Origin: Bacteroidales bacterium
GTDB lineage: Bacteria > Bacteroidota > Bacteroidia > Bacteroidales > UBA3824
Assembly: GCA_016293845.1 (NCBI GenBank)
Contig: JAEDDH010000007.1
Coordinates: 62,001-126,000 of the forward strand
Length of the DNA stretch: 64,000 nt
Direction: 5' to 3'
This document shows positions 43,730 through 52,456 of this stretch, piece after piece. Below the pieces are notes generated by a model, which saw only the letters and a list, made by a program, of their open reading frames with translations, searched no databases and was not told where the DNA came from. The position numbers and the translations under genes were made by a program. Every line of letters begins with the position of its first letter. Within the stretch, counting starts at the first letter, position 1.

Positions 43730-44572
43730 ATGGAAAAAAAGAAGTTTAAACTCATTTTATTAGTACCGCTTGCAATTTTGATAATGTGCTTCAAATGCTG
43801 TACTGTTATCGACAGCGGCGAAATCGGAATCAAATTTCACAAATGGTCGTCGAAAGAACAGGATTACGGCGGCGTGGAAGGAACTTGCAAAGGTTGGGTA
43901 TTTTACAACCCAATTACAACAAGTATTTTTACCTATCCCACTTATATTCAGCGCAAAAACTACGAGGCTTTTAACGTCAACGCCAAAGACGCGTCGGTAT
44001 TTTCGATGGACCCCACTATCGCTTACCGCATCGACCCCAACAAGGCTTGCGACATTTTTGTAAAATACCGCAAGGATGTTGAAGACCTCGAAAACGGCTA
44101 CATACGAACCTGTATTTATGAGGCTTACCGCACTTGCGCCAACAACTACACATCAGATTCATTGATGTCGAGCCGCGCAAGTTTTGAGGCTGAGGTTAGA
44201 ACCCGCTTAGAAAAAAGTCTCGAAGCCGAGGGATTTTTGGTAACAGAATTTACCTCGCAAATCACTCCTCCACAGTCGCTTGCACAGATGATCAACGAAA
44301 AGAATATGGCAGTACAGAGTTCGCTCAAAGCCGAAAACAAGGTAAAAGAGGCTGAGGCAAACGCCAAAATTAAGATAGCCGAGGCCAAAGGTGAGGCAGA
44401 GGCAATGAAGGTAAAAGCCGACGCCGAAGCATACTACAACCGCACCATTTCGGCATCATTAAGTCCCCTCATCGTTCAGGAAGACTGGATCGAAAAATGG
44501 GACGGCCACACCCCAACCATTGTAGGTCAAGGCAATACAATGTTTGACATGTCGAAATTTGCGATAAAGTAA
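43730..44572 (+). CDS. SPFH/prohibitin-like membrane protein
   Basis: 280 residues. One N-terminal membrane helix (residues ~8-24), then an SPFH domain beginning VIDSGEIGIKFHKW and including VNAKDASVFSMDPTIAYRIDPNKA, and a Ala/Glu/Lys-rich coiled-coil (AENKVKEAEANAKIKIAEAKGEAEAMK). Such proteins form membrane-bound ring scaffolds, with the SPFH domain probably facing the periplasm here. Followed by a REP-like hairpin that may end transcription. Confidence 0.88.
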   Translation: MEKKKFKLILLVPLAILIMCFKCCTVIDSGEIGIKFHKWSSKEQDYGGVEGTCKGWVFYNPITTSIFTYPTYIQRKNYEAFNVNAKDASVFSMDPTIAYRIDPNKACDIFVKYRKDVEDLENGYIRTCIYEAYRTCANNYTSDSLMSSRASFEAEVRTRLEKSLEAEGFLVTEFTSQITPPQSLAQMINEKNMAVQSSLKAENKVKEAEANAKIKIAEAKGEAEAMKVKADAEAYYNRTISASLSPLIVQEDWIEKWDGHTPTIVGQGNTMFDMSKFAIK

Positions 44573-44589
44573 TTTTGCAAAATATACAC

Positions 44590-44658
44590 CAGCCGTCTAA
44601 AAGACGGTAGTTCTATAACCCCGTACATCGAGCGATTTATCGCGATGTACGGGGTTTT
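44590..44658 (+). repeat. Solo REP-like element
   Basis: Two hairpins as in the RAYT-flanking REPs: GCCGTCTAAAAGACGGT, then AACCCCGTACATCGAGCG and a close inverted copy CGCGATGTACGGGGTT. 18 bases after the SPFH stop codon. Confidence 0.8.
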
Positions 44659-44749
44659 CCCAAACCTCCACCCGCCCCTACAAAAAATAATTTGCGAAAA
44701 TGCATTTTTTATTAAATTTGCGGCGTTAATATTTTAAAACATTTTCATT

Positions 44750-45352
44750 ATGTGGATAATTTGTGCCGACTTAGAAGGCGTTTTTGTGCCGGAAATTTGG
44801 ATCAACGTGGCTAAAAAAACCGGTATCGACGAACTTAAACTTACTACCCGCGACATCAAGGATTACGACCAACTGATGCGCTACCGTCTTGAAATATTAG
44901 ACAAACACAACCTAAAACTTCGAGATATTCAAGAAGTTATCAGCACTCTTCAACCGCTTCCCGGTGCTCTTGATTTTATCAGAGAGATTCGCAAACTCAC
45001 ACGTTTTGCCATTGTGAGCGACACTTTTGTGGAGTTTGCCCAACCGCTGATGGACAAGTTAGAAAACCCATTCCTCCTCTGCCACAGTCTCGAAACCGAC
45101 TCTACGGGACGTATCACCAACTACCTTCTCCGTCAAAGCGACCCCAAACGCAAAACCGTAGAAGCATTTAAAAGTCTGAAATACAACGTGGTGGCATTTG
45201 GCGACAGTTACAACGACGTTACTATGCTTCAAGCCGCCGACCGTGGAATCCTGTTCTGTCCGCCCGACAATGTTAAAGCCGATTTTCCGCAATACCCTGT
45301 GGTAACGGATTTGGATAGTTTGAAAAAAGAGTTGATAAATATTGTAAAATAG
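44750..45352 (+). CDS. thrH: ThrH: phosphoserine phosphatase / homoserine phosphotransferase
   Basis: 200 residues, HAD fold. Catalytic Asp in CADLEGVFVPE (DLEG is the ThrH form of DxDx), then SDTFVEFAQPLM (motif II), KRKTV (motif III Lys) and GDSYNDVTML (motif IV). ThrH of Pseudomonas dephosphorylates phosphoserine and can pass phosphate to homoserine, linking serine and threonine synthesis. Length matches. TAAATTTG box at 44713-44720. Confidence 0.88.
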   Translation: MWIICADLEGVFVPEIWINVAKKTGIDELKLTTRDIKDYDQLMRYRLEILDKHNLKLRDIQEVISTLQPLPGALDFIREIRKLTRFAIVSDTFVEFAQPLMDKLENPFLLCHSLETDSTGRITNYLLRQSDPKRKTVEAFKSLKYNVVAFGDSYNDVTMLQAADRGILFCPPDNVKADFPQYPVVTDLDSLKKELINIVK

Positions 45353-45357
45353 TGTAT

Positions 45358-45567
45358 ATGAGTTACATCGTAACGGATTCTACTATGATGGAGCGAGCAT
45401 TAAAATCGCTTCGTCAAATCCGTCGCGAACATAAAGCCCAGCAAACAGCCAAAGGCGATTCGCCCGAACAGGTAAAAGAAGACCTTAGGGAAGCGTTCAA
45501 AAATTTGAAACTCATACAAGAAGGCAAATTAGAAGCCAAACCAATAGAAGATTTATTCATATTGTAA
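45358..45567 (+). CDS. Small antitoxin-like protein
   Basis: 69 residues from ATG 45358. Charged and helical, ending EAFKNLKLIQEGKLEAKPIEDLF, a pattern I associate with tails of type II antitoxins. The stop codon overlaps the next start (TAATG). No DNA-binding motif is obvious. The link to toxin-antitoxin systems rests on the toxin-like fragment after it. Confidence 0.5.
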   Translation: MSYIVTDSTMMERALKSLRQIRREHKAQQTAKGDSPEQVKEDLREAFKNLKLIQEGKLEAKPIEDLFIL

Positions 45568-45680
45568 TGGAAATTAATGAAGGAACTATCTATTTTCTTG
45601 CTCTTTACGACAAGGCCGACCAAGAAACTATTTCCGATAAAGAAATTAAAGCCCTAATCAAAGAGGCAGGAATAAAATAA
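45567..45680 (+). pseudogene. C-terminal remnant of a RelE-type toxin
   Basis: 37 residues: MEINEGTIYFLALYDKADQE and ISDKEIKALIKEAGIK. This resembles the final strand and helix of RelE/HigB-like toxins (IYLLxIYDKSExxxISDKELKxLI). The first ~60 residues of a toxin are missing. Translation is probably coupled to the upstream gene through TAATG. Confidence 0.55.
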
Positions 45681-45770
45681 ACTACATTATTACACATTAT
45701 TATTATACATCCGTTAAATAATTTTTTTGATCAATAACATAAAAATATTACTTCAAAAACTTGACAATCT

Positions 45771-45791
45771 CAAAAAACATCCTTAAATTGC
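45771..45791 (+). promoter_or_regulatory. Possible promoter of the structured RNA/GTPase operon
   Basis: TTGACA at 45771-45776 and an imperfect -7 element TTAAATTGC at 45783-45791. Spacing and -7 fit are poor, so this is tentative. Confidence 0.3.
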
Positions 45792-45835
45792 GTATCGTAA
45801 CAAAAACATAAATAACAGATAAAAAATGACAAAAA

Positions 45836-46087
45836 GTGGTGGGAAACCACCGTGAAACAAATAAATAACATATTGTAAAACTTAGCGTTTGCTATTTATT
45901 CGGAACTCTGAAAAATTTGGCGATTTAAAGATGTTTCTCTTAGAATAAGTTCGCAAATGTCCGTGCTTTGCGTGGACACACAAGAACTTATAAGAGAAAC
46001 AGGTTACGCCAAATACCTCAGAGTACATAAGGGAGTGTTCACGCACTTTTTATGTACTATTTGACAAGTATTTGAAACGACCTGTTG
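45836..46087 (+). ncRNA. Predicted structured RNA upstream of the dynamin-like operon
   Basis: No coding frame fits, but four helices can be drawn by eye. (0) GGTGG-GAAA-CCACC, a GNRA-capped hairpin (45838-45851). (1) AATAAATA (45860-45867) with TATTTATT (45893-45900). (A) 45932-46001: TGTTTCTCTTA pairs with TAAGAGAAACA, then TAAGTTC with GAACTTA, then TGTCCGTGC with GCGTGGACA around a TTT loop. (B) 45999-46085: ACAGGT with ACCTGT, CAAATAC with GTATTTG, AGTACATAA with TTATGTACT, AGTG with CACT. Helices A and B share three bases. It may be a free small RNA or a long leader of the GTPase operon. It does not match RNase P, tmRNA or SRP hallmarks I know. Confidence 0.6.
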
Positions 46088-46125
46088 TCCGATAAGTTAG
46101 TAGCGCGTAAAACACGGATTCAATT

Positions 46126-48357
46126 ATGTCAAATTTAAAAACAAAAATTGACGAGATTTTGTCCGAAAGGAAATCGCGGATAAACAAAATCTCATCGCAG
46201 AGCGAACTGATTGGTTCGCTGTATCCGAATCTTGAAAAGATTCAAAAGACGATTTCCGAATTGGGCGTCGAGGGCGCGGACGAAAAGGCAAAAACAATCG
46301 AGGCTTTCCTCACACATCTCGACCAAGCCCGAGAAAAACTTCGCTTACTTAAAAAACGTTACGCCAAAGACACCATTAATATAGGTGTTTCTGGCTTCAC
46401 CCACGCAGGCAAGAGCACGCTGTTGCAGGCAATTTCGGGTCTTTCGGACAACGAGATTCCAAAAGCCAAGGAAGGCGACAGCGATTCGCTCCACGCAACA
46501 ACCGCTATCTGTTCGCAGATTTTCAACTCGCAGGAAAAATACGCAGAGGTATTCTACAAGACCGACAAGGAATTTGTAGAATTTGTGAACGCGCATTTGG
46601 AAATGGCGGGTATTAGCACTATCTCCGACAAAGGTGAGTTCCCAAATGTCCAAATCCCCGAAAACAAGGACATCGAAGAAAAAAAGAACACAATCAAAGA
46701 CCGTCTGCGCCTTATCCAAGAGAGTTATCCATTTTACAAGGACAAAATAGGCAACGGTTACGAGAAGATTTCGGGCAACAATCTCGACCGTTTGGATTCG
46801 TATGTTTCGTATTCAAAAAAGGACAAAATGACGAGATTTTTCCCTGCCATAAAGGAGGTAAAAATCTACTGTAAGTTCCCTGCGCTCGACAATCCCGACG
46901 TGAAACTCTGCCTTGTGGATTTGCCCGGATTCGGCGAATTCAAAGAAGTAGATAATATTCAGATTGACAACCTCAAAGAAATCGTTGACCACATCATCTA
47001 CATATACAAGACCGACGACAGTCTCGGCATCGACAAAGAGCATTTCCGTGATAGTTATTTTGCAATAAAGGGCATACATCAGGCGCAGAGCAACAACCCG
47101 GAGTTCTTGCTCAACTTCCTTAGTTTCTACATCAACGAGAAGCGCACCGACCCAAATTGGCAGAACCTCGTAAGGCAGACTATCGACACTATTCAAAGCA
47201 CATACGGCAACTACAAATACTACAACTTCCCCGCATTGCTTGATGGACAAACCAACAAGCCCGATGCCGAAAAGAACCTCAACGACCTTCTTACGCGCCT
47301 TTCGCAGACATTGCCCCAGATGGACGAATGTCTGTTGAAGTCGCTCGGCGAATCTCTGAATGTCAGTGATATACTTTTCTTGTTAAAAGATTTGGCAAAG
47401 TGGGTAAGTCAGTATTCGTATCAGAATGATATTCCCACCGACTTGGCTACTAACGGCAGATATTTCCGCTACGCTTTTTATGAAAAAATAGACAAACAAC
47501 TTTTGCAGAAATATGTTGCAGAAAAGGATGCTATTGATGCGGAATTTATAAACAAACTCAACGAAATCACCGCCAATATCAAAAAAGAGTTCAGCGAAAC
47601 TATGCTGTACACTCAAATTAATAAGAAAGCACCTGCCGAATGGCATCGTTATATTGAACTTGTGAGCGGACCAAACGGCATTAAAAGCATTTTCTCAGGC
47701 GAATTGCGCCGTGTCTGGGTGGAAATTATGAGCCGATATGCAGAACTCGACGTTGACTTCCACAAGCAAATCAATAAGTTGAAGGGGGCAATCGTTGAAA
47801 TTTTCGACGGAATGACCCAAGGTGGCATAGTACCCAAACTCGAAAATGGCGATTACGACCTCAGAACTCTTGTTGAGGAAAAGTTATCTGTCTTGAAGTC
47901 CGACAACGCAATTTACAAGGCGTTTAAGAATTTGGATACGCTCAACCAGGATTTTCGACAAAACCTCTATCCATTTGTCTTCAAAACGGGGTTAGACCGT
48001 CTGATGTACGAAAAGGGCGATAGAAACGGTGTTCAGAAACTCAACGATGATATGCCGCTAACTGTTGACAATTTTAGACAGCAACTCGAAACAATCTTTA
48101 AGGAGATGGTTCTTCAAATATCAACAAACATCAAACAGTCATTCATTTTGTCTCACTTCTTGATAGGAGCACTTCACACATTCTTGGAGAAAATCTCTAA
48201 CGTAAAAACAGATACTGATATCGATTTCGTACATTTTTGTTCAGTCTACCGTCGTATCATCTATCCCGATGAGTACGGCAGTGAGGCAGATTCAATCAAA
48301 GCCGAGGAACTCAAAACGCTGATTTCACAGACACAGAATATAATCTCAAAATTTTAA
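46126..48357 (+). CDS. Dynamin-like GTPase
   Basis: 743 residues. N-terminal 85 residues are helical; G1 is GFTHAGKST (90-98), G2 region HATTA (123-127), G3 DLPGFGE (265-271). A G4 is not obvious. A long helical region follows (residues ~370-743), as in bacterial dynamin-like/YfjP-type GTPases that remodel membranes or assemble on them. No membrane helix is seen. It is the first gene of a three-gene unit (next start 3 bases after its stop). Role inferred: assembly-dependent GTPase in a conflict or membrane system. Base composition is similar to neighbours. Confidence 0.75.
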   Translation: MSNLKTKIDEILSERKSRINKISSQSELIGSLYPNLEKIQKTISELGVEGADEKAKTIEAFLTHLDQAREKLRLLKKRYAKDTINIGVSGFTHAGKSTLLQAISGLSDNEIPKAKEGDSDSLHATTAICSQIFNSQEKYAEVFYKTDKEFVEFVNAHLEMAGISTISDKGEFPNVQIPENKDIEEKKNTIKDRLRLIQESYPFYKDKIGNGYEKISGNNLDRLDSYVSYSKKDKMTRFFPAIKEVKIYCKFPALDNPDVKLCLVDLPGFGEFKEVDNIQIDNLKEIVDHIIYIYKTDDSLGIDKEHFRDSYFAIKGIHQAQSNNPEFLLNFLSFYINEKRTDPNWQNLVRQTIDTIQSTYGNYKYYNFPALLDGQTNKPDAEKNLNDLLTRLSQTLPQMDECLLKSLGESLNVSDILFLLKDLAKWVSQYSYQNDIPTDLATNGRYFRYAFYEKIDKQLLQKYVAEKDAIDAEFINKLNEITANIKKEFSETMLYTQINKKAPAEWHRYIELVSGPNGIKSIFSGELRRVWVEIMSRYAELDVDFHKQINKLKGAIVEIFDGMTQGGIVPKLENGDYDLRTLVEEKLSVLKSDNAIYKAFKNLDTLNQDFRQNLYPFVFKTGLDRLMYEKGDRNGVQKLNDDMPLTVDNFRQQLETIFKEMVLQISTNIKQSFILSHFLIGALHTFLEKISNVKTDTDIDFVHFCSVYRRIIYPDEYGSEADSIKAEELKTLISQTQNIISKF

Positions 48358-48360
48358 GCA

Positions 48361-49689
48361 ATGGACACAATAGTATTAGAACCAATAAACATCGCAGTGA
48401 TTGCCCCGACCGGTGCAGGCAAGACCGCCTTGATATCGACAATTTGCAGTTACATCGAAGAAAATTCAGACAAGGCGGACGGCTATACGCTCGAACTTGA
48501 AAGCGATGCCGCACGCGAATTAAACAATTTTGATGTTGCAGTAAGCAATAAACTTGCCGGACTTAATATGAAATTCGAGTCTCAGGCACTATTGCCCCCT
48601 ACCGATGGTTGCGACACGTATGAGTTTTCAATGAACTTCGAAGATGAAACGTCTGGCATTTCAGTCAAACAACCATTCAAGGTTCTTGACATTCCAGGCA
48701 AGTTTATCAACGACCGTCTCGGTTTCAAAGGAGATAGTGCGTATAACGAGTTTGTAAAGCACCTTGATCATTCGAGAATTTTGTGGATTCCGATAGATAC
48801 TCCTATTATGATGGAGTGCAACGCTCCCGACGAAAGAAGTCTATCTGATTTTATCCGTTGCACCACAAATCTCAAACATTTTGCTGTGGAATGGGCGCAG
48901 TTTGCTGCGAAAAACAAAAAAATCGACTACTGCAATTTCGTACTGATAAAGAGCGAGAAGTATTTTTCACAGGACATACTTGAACAATATCAGTCCGAAC
49001 TGCCCACTCGTTTCGACCAAGCATACGGTGGTATTGTTAAAGCGATGCAAAAACACAACAAAGAGGATAAAATCTCATGTGTGGCAGTTGAAACAATTGG
49101 CGCGGTAAAAGTTGGTGACGTTGAATGGGGCGACAAAAACTGCAAGGTGGAATACATTGCTACCGGCAGAGAACGTGAAATCAGAGGTGCAGACTGCCTA
49201 TTGCGTGATGCGCTTTTTGTGGCAAAAAGCAACGTTAACGACGAAATCAAAATCCAAGTTGCTGCCAAGGAAAACGACAGAACAAGGTTTGCAGCAAACC
49301 TTGACTATATCATCAAGGAGCACGAACAGAATATAATGTTCTTGGAAATACGGGAACAGGAACTTGGACGAGAAGAACAAGAACTTCGCAATGTTGAGCA
49401 ACAAGTAAAAGATGCCTCGTGGTGGGAAAAACTGAAAGACACGTTCGGTTTTGGCAGTTTGCCCGAACTTAAAGAAAAAATCCGCAATCTTCAAGCACAC
49501 CGTCTAAGCCTAAGTGCTGAAATCAAGACAGGGAAGGCAAAAATCGAAGATTTGCGCAGTCGCCGCGATGACACTAAGATGTGCATCTCTAATATAGATA
49601 CAGAAATTTCAGCCTTGAAAAAGGTTATTGTTTGGTTCGACAATCTCTCGTGCGGCAATATTGATTCAAGGTATTATCGCAATCTGTAA
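48361..49689 (+). CDS. P-loop GTPase-like protein with C-terminal coiled coil
   Basis: 442 residues. Walker A APTGAGKTA (15-23), a G3/Walker B-like VLDIPGKF (108-115), and a G4-like VLIKSEKY near residue 205. Residues ~315-425 are a heptad-rich coiled coil (EHEQNIMFLEIREQELGREEQELRNVEQQ and DLRSRRDD). The layout recalls the DO-GTPase type P-loop proteins described in predicted bacterial conflict systems, but I cannot confirm this. It is translationally packed between the dynamin-like gene and the membrane protein gene. Confidence 0.65.
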   Translation: MDTIVLEPINIAVIAPTGAGKTALISTICSYIEENSDKADGYTLELESDAARELNNFDVAVSNKLAGLNMKFESQALLPPTDGCDTYEFSMNFEDETSGISVKQPFKVLDIPGKFINDRLGFKGDSAYNEFVKHLDHSRILWIPIDTPIMMECNAPDERSLSDFIRCTTNLKHFAVEWAQFAAKNKKIDYCNFVLIKSEKYFSQDILEQYQSELPTRFDQAYGGIVKAMQKHNKEDKISCVAVETIGAVKVGDVEWGDKNCKVEYIATGREREIRGADCLLRDALFVAKSNVNDEIKIQVAAKENDRTRFAANLDYIIKEHEQNIMFLEIREQELGREEQELRNVEQQVKDASWWEKLKDTFGFGSLPELKEKIRNLQAHRLSLSAEIKTGKAKIEDLRSRRDDTKMCISNIDTEISALKKVIVWFDNLSCGNIDSRYYRNL

Positions 49690-49708
49690 TGTTAAAAAAC
49701 GGTACAGT

Positions 49709-50785
49709 ATGATAGACGAAATAATAATAAAGACACGCGGTGAAGGTGACAAGGATTTTACTTGGTTTTCCCCTTGCCCCGTTGACGAATCGTGGATAAA
49801 AAAATACGAAGTGTTCAACTCAATATACAGTGAAAACAACCTTTTTGCTGACATTGAGAACGGTATTTATCGAATATATTTCAATAAGATTCCTATTCCG
49901 TGGACTATTACCCGGCCCTCTGGGACGATAACTCCCGTCCACACGATTCTGATGGCTTCGGGAAAATGCGGTAGCGAATCGGCAAAGGCTTTCTATAAGA
50001 TTATCTCAAACATTTTTTGTGGTAACAAAGAAAAGGTCGTAACCCTTTTTGCTGAAAAATTGCCGAAAGTTTTCATCGAAAAAATGTATGCAGATAAAGT
50101 AGAGAGAACAGTCGAAGGCAAAAAGCAAGTATCCGAAAGATTAGAGGCTATTGTTACCGAACTTGCGGACATAGACATACCCAAAAGTCATATTTTAAAA
50201 GACAATACATTTGTTTTTGACAAATATGATGGCAATGCTGATGCCTTTTTTTCTGAATTGAAAAAGATAACAGTACCGTATGACCGAGAACAATACCTTT
50301 CGTTTGTAATCACAGAAAGGAAATTCAACGAAAAGTTTGATTTATCGTGCTTCACAAGTGGCATCGGTCTTTCCAAATCGTCAGACGAAATTGTCAGAAT
50401 CGAAAAAACAATCAAGGAACTTACACCCGAAACTGAACCTGAGCAGCAACCCGAAGAACAAACCAAACCTACTGCCACTAATTCGCCTGATGTCAATCCC
50501 CCTCAGACGGAGGGGACGACCTCGCCTCAAAACGCACCCGAGAAAGATTTGATAGAAAATTTGAAAGAAAAAATCAAAAAACTGTTTTCATCGCATCCGC
50601 TCTCAAAACTATTACCGATTATATCGATAGTAATTATCCTGACATTGATTCTCGCGGTAAAGAGTTGTTGGAGAAATTCTGGGAACGACTTGGAGAAAAA
50701 ATCTCCTACGCAAAAGGAGCAGCAGTCATCCCCACCATCAGACGATTCCTTGATGAAATCTACAAAAGACACTCTAAATAAATAG
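49709..50785 (+). CDS. Single-pass membrane protein of the GTPase operon
   Basis: 358 residues from ATG 49709. The N-terminal ~240 residues form an unrecognised soluble domain (FTWFSPCPVDESWIKKY and NGIYRIYFNKIPIPWTITRPSG are distinctive). A Glu/Pro/Thr-rich linker (about 240-290) leads to one membrane helix (LLPIISIVIILTLILAV, about 302-318) and a Ser/Pro/Lys tail. This order suggests a cytosolic domain tethered to the inner membrane. It could be an adaptor or an effector acting on the membrane, or a GTPase-associated protein; no known domain is claimed. Ends in a terminator. Confidence 0.65.
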   Translation: MIDEIIIKTRGEGDKDFTWFSPCPVDESWIKKYEVFNSIYSENNLFADIENGIYRIYFNKIPIPWTITRPSGTITPVHTILMASGKCGSESAKAFYKIISNIFCGNKEKVVTLFAEKLPKVFIEKMYADKVERTVEGKKQVSERLEAIVTELADIDIPKSHILKDNTFVFDKYDGNADAFFSELKKITVPYDREQYLSFVITERKFNEKFDLSCFTSGIGLSKSSDEIVRIEKTIKELTPETEPEQQPEEQTKPTATNSPDVNPPQTEGTTSPQNAPEKDLIENLKEKIKKLFSSHPLSKLLPIISIVIILTLILAVKSCWRNSGNDLEKKSPTQKEQQSSPPSDDSLMKSTKDTLNK

Positions 50786-50805
50786 AGCAAATTTGTGAAA
50801 AAAAA

Positions 50806-50836
50806 CGGCTGCATCGAACAAGGCGCAGCCGTTTTT
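50806..50836 (+). terminator. Terminator of the GTPase operon
   Basis: CGGCTGC and GCAGCCG arms followed by five T, 20 bases after the last stop codon. Confidence 0.85.
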
Positions 50837-50872
50837 CTTTTCAAAAAAGTTGTCTTGTTCATTTTTTATCCT

Positions 50873-50880
50873 TAACTTTG
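50873..50880 (+). promoter_or_regulatory. -7 box of the PIN-like gene
   Basis: TAACTTTG; it makes the ATG at 50899 more likely than the one at 50887. Confidence 0.55.
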
Positions 50881-50898
50881 CCCAAAATGAGCAAAGAA

Positions 50899-51349
50899 AT
50901 GAAGGTATATCTTGACAATTGCTGTTACAATAGACCATACGACGACCAAAGAAATCTTCCAAATTCGCTTGAAGCGCAGGCAAAATTGCATATCCAAATG
51001 CTCATTAAAGAGAAAAAGGTGCAACAGGCTTCTTCGTTTGTCTTGGAGTACGAAAACTCTTGTAACCCTTATTTTTGATAGGAAAGTAACAATAAGTGAA
51101 TTTGTCAACCGCTATGCTACGGATTATATAAGCCGTCAAGATGCCGATGCTGTTATTAATAATGCAGAAATAGTTATGGCACAAGGCGTAAAAATGAAAG
51201 ATGCTTGTCATATTGTATGTGCAAAAATGATGAAATGCGATTATCTTCTCACCACCGACAAACGGATGCTCAAATACAAGGATAGTCAGATAATAATGAC
51301 CAATCCGATTGATTTTGTTGAATTTTTAAACGAAGAAACAGAATTATGA
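50899..51349 (+). pseudogene. PIN-domain protein with a one-base frameshift
   Basis: The frame starts MKVYLDNCCYNRPYDDQRN, typical of the PIN-like family with the first acidic residue at D6, and runs to SSFVLEYENSCNPYF, then stops. The next frame continues DRKVTISEFVNRYATDYI, KDACHIVCAKMMKCDYLLTTDKRMLKY to a natural stop at 51349. A run of five T at 51071-51076 would need to be four. Otherwise complete. The overlap ATGA joins it to the next gene, suggesting a coupled pair. Confidence 0.75.
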
Positions 51350-51570
51350 ACACTGATACATTATATCCGCCGTCCACAATGGATTTGTTATCCCGCGGTA
51401 TGGCGTGTCTCGTTAAAAACCTTGGCGTAGTTGAAGCCGAATATTTCATTGCCGCCGTTCAGCGAGAACGTTTTGACTACACCAAATGGCAACGTAAACA
51501 CTTTGAAGATGTTGATTTGCATAGTTTTGTTAACGAAGCCGCTGAATATGCCAAAAGCATCGGAAAATAA
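51346..51570 (+). CDS. Small partner of the PIN-domain protein
   Basis: 74 residues. SRGMACLVKNLGVVEAEYFIAAVQRERFDYTKW ... is typical of a small helical family found next to this type of PIN protein. It starts on the last codon of the PIN gene (ATGA), so it is likely its cognate partner, possibly an antitoxin. No DNA-binding motif. Confidence 0.6.
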   Translation: MNTDTLYPPSTMDLLSRGMACLVKNLGVVEAEYFIAAVQRERFDYTKWQRKHFEDVDLHSFVNEAAEYAKSIGK

Positions 51571-51606
51571 CTTTTTTATCAAAAACATTTTAAATATCAC
51601 ATAGTT

Positions 51607-52431
51607 ATGCACACAAAAGTTTTATCAGTAATTGCGGCGGCAATGCTGGCAGGTTGCGCAGGAGGTCAGAGCAATTCCTCCGTTTCGGAACAGCATAATT
51701 CCGACACAATCAAATTTCTCGATGCTAAGGAGAAAACTTTCGACGGGTTCTCAGTTTATTGGCTAAAAGACAACGCTGGCGACAGAACTTTTCCTTACGA
51801 CCTTTTTGGCGAGGTTCCCGAAAATATCCGCCAAGAAATCAACCTGCCCGACGGTATGCCTTCGTCGATTAGCGCTTACCTAATCAAGAGCAACGGCAAA
51901 AATATACTCTTTGATTCGGGTCTTGGTCAAAAGGCAGGCGGACAACTCCTCAATGAATTGCAAAACATCGGACTTTCTCCCGAAAATATTGATTATGTGT
52001 ATATTACGCATTTTCACGGCGACCATATCGGCGGAATGTTAGACACCACAGGCGCAAAAGTTTACACCAATGCCGAAGTGTATGTGTCGCAATTAGAAAG
52101 GGATTCCGACCTTGGCACAGGCGAACAGGCTGTTAAGATGTTTGAACAATATGGCGACAAGATTCACGTATTCAATTTTGGCGACAAACTGCCCGAGGAT
52201 GTTTTGACTATTGACGCAGTGGGTCACACTCCGGGACATACTGTTTTTCAAAAGGGTAACTTGCTGATAATAGGCGATTTGATGCACGCACTTGCACTGC
52301 AACTCCCCCACCCCGAATTCAACGCCAATTTTGACGGCGACAAAGACAAAGCCGCCGCCTCGCGCAAAAGAATTTTGGAGTACGCCAAGCAAAACAACCT
52401 TATTGTATGCGGTATGCACTTGCCGTATTAA
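51607..52431 (+). CDS. MBL-fold metallo-hydrolase lipoprotein
   Basis: 274 residues with lipobox MLAGC. Metallo-beta-lactamase fold with THFHGDHIGG (metal ligands HxHxDH), GHTPGH, GDLMH and a terminal GMHLPY His. Closest in pattern to quorum-quenching lactonase and methyl parathion hydrolase-like exported enzymes. Substrate unknown. Confidence 0.85.
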   Translation: MHTKVLSVIAAAMLAGCAGGQSNSSVSEQHNSDTIKFLDAKEKTFDGFSVYWLKDNAGDRTFPYDLFGEVPENIRQEINLPDGMPSSISAYLIKSNGKNILFDSGLGQKAGGQLLNELQNIGLSPENIDYVYITHFHGDHIGGMLDTTGAKVYTNAEVYVSQLERDSDLGTGEQAVKMFEQYGDKIHVFNFGDKLPEDVLTIDAVGHTPGHTVFQKGNLLIIGDLMHALALQLPHPEFNANFDGDKDKAAASRKRILEYAKQNNLIVCGMHLPY

Positions 52432-52456
52432 GCCATAATGCGCTAAAATATTAAGA

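Noticed and set aside
45836..46087. Retron RNA, RNase P, tmRNA or SRP RNA
   Set aside because: No reverse transcriptase gene is near, and the conserved sequence marks of RNase P, tmRNA and SRP that I know are not seen.
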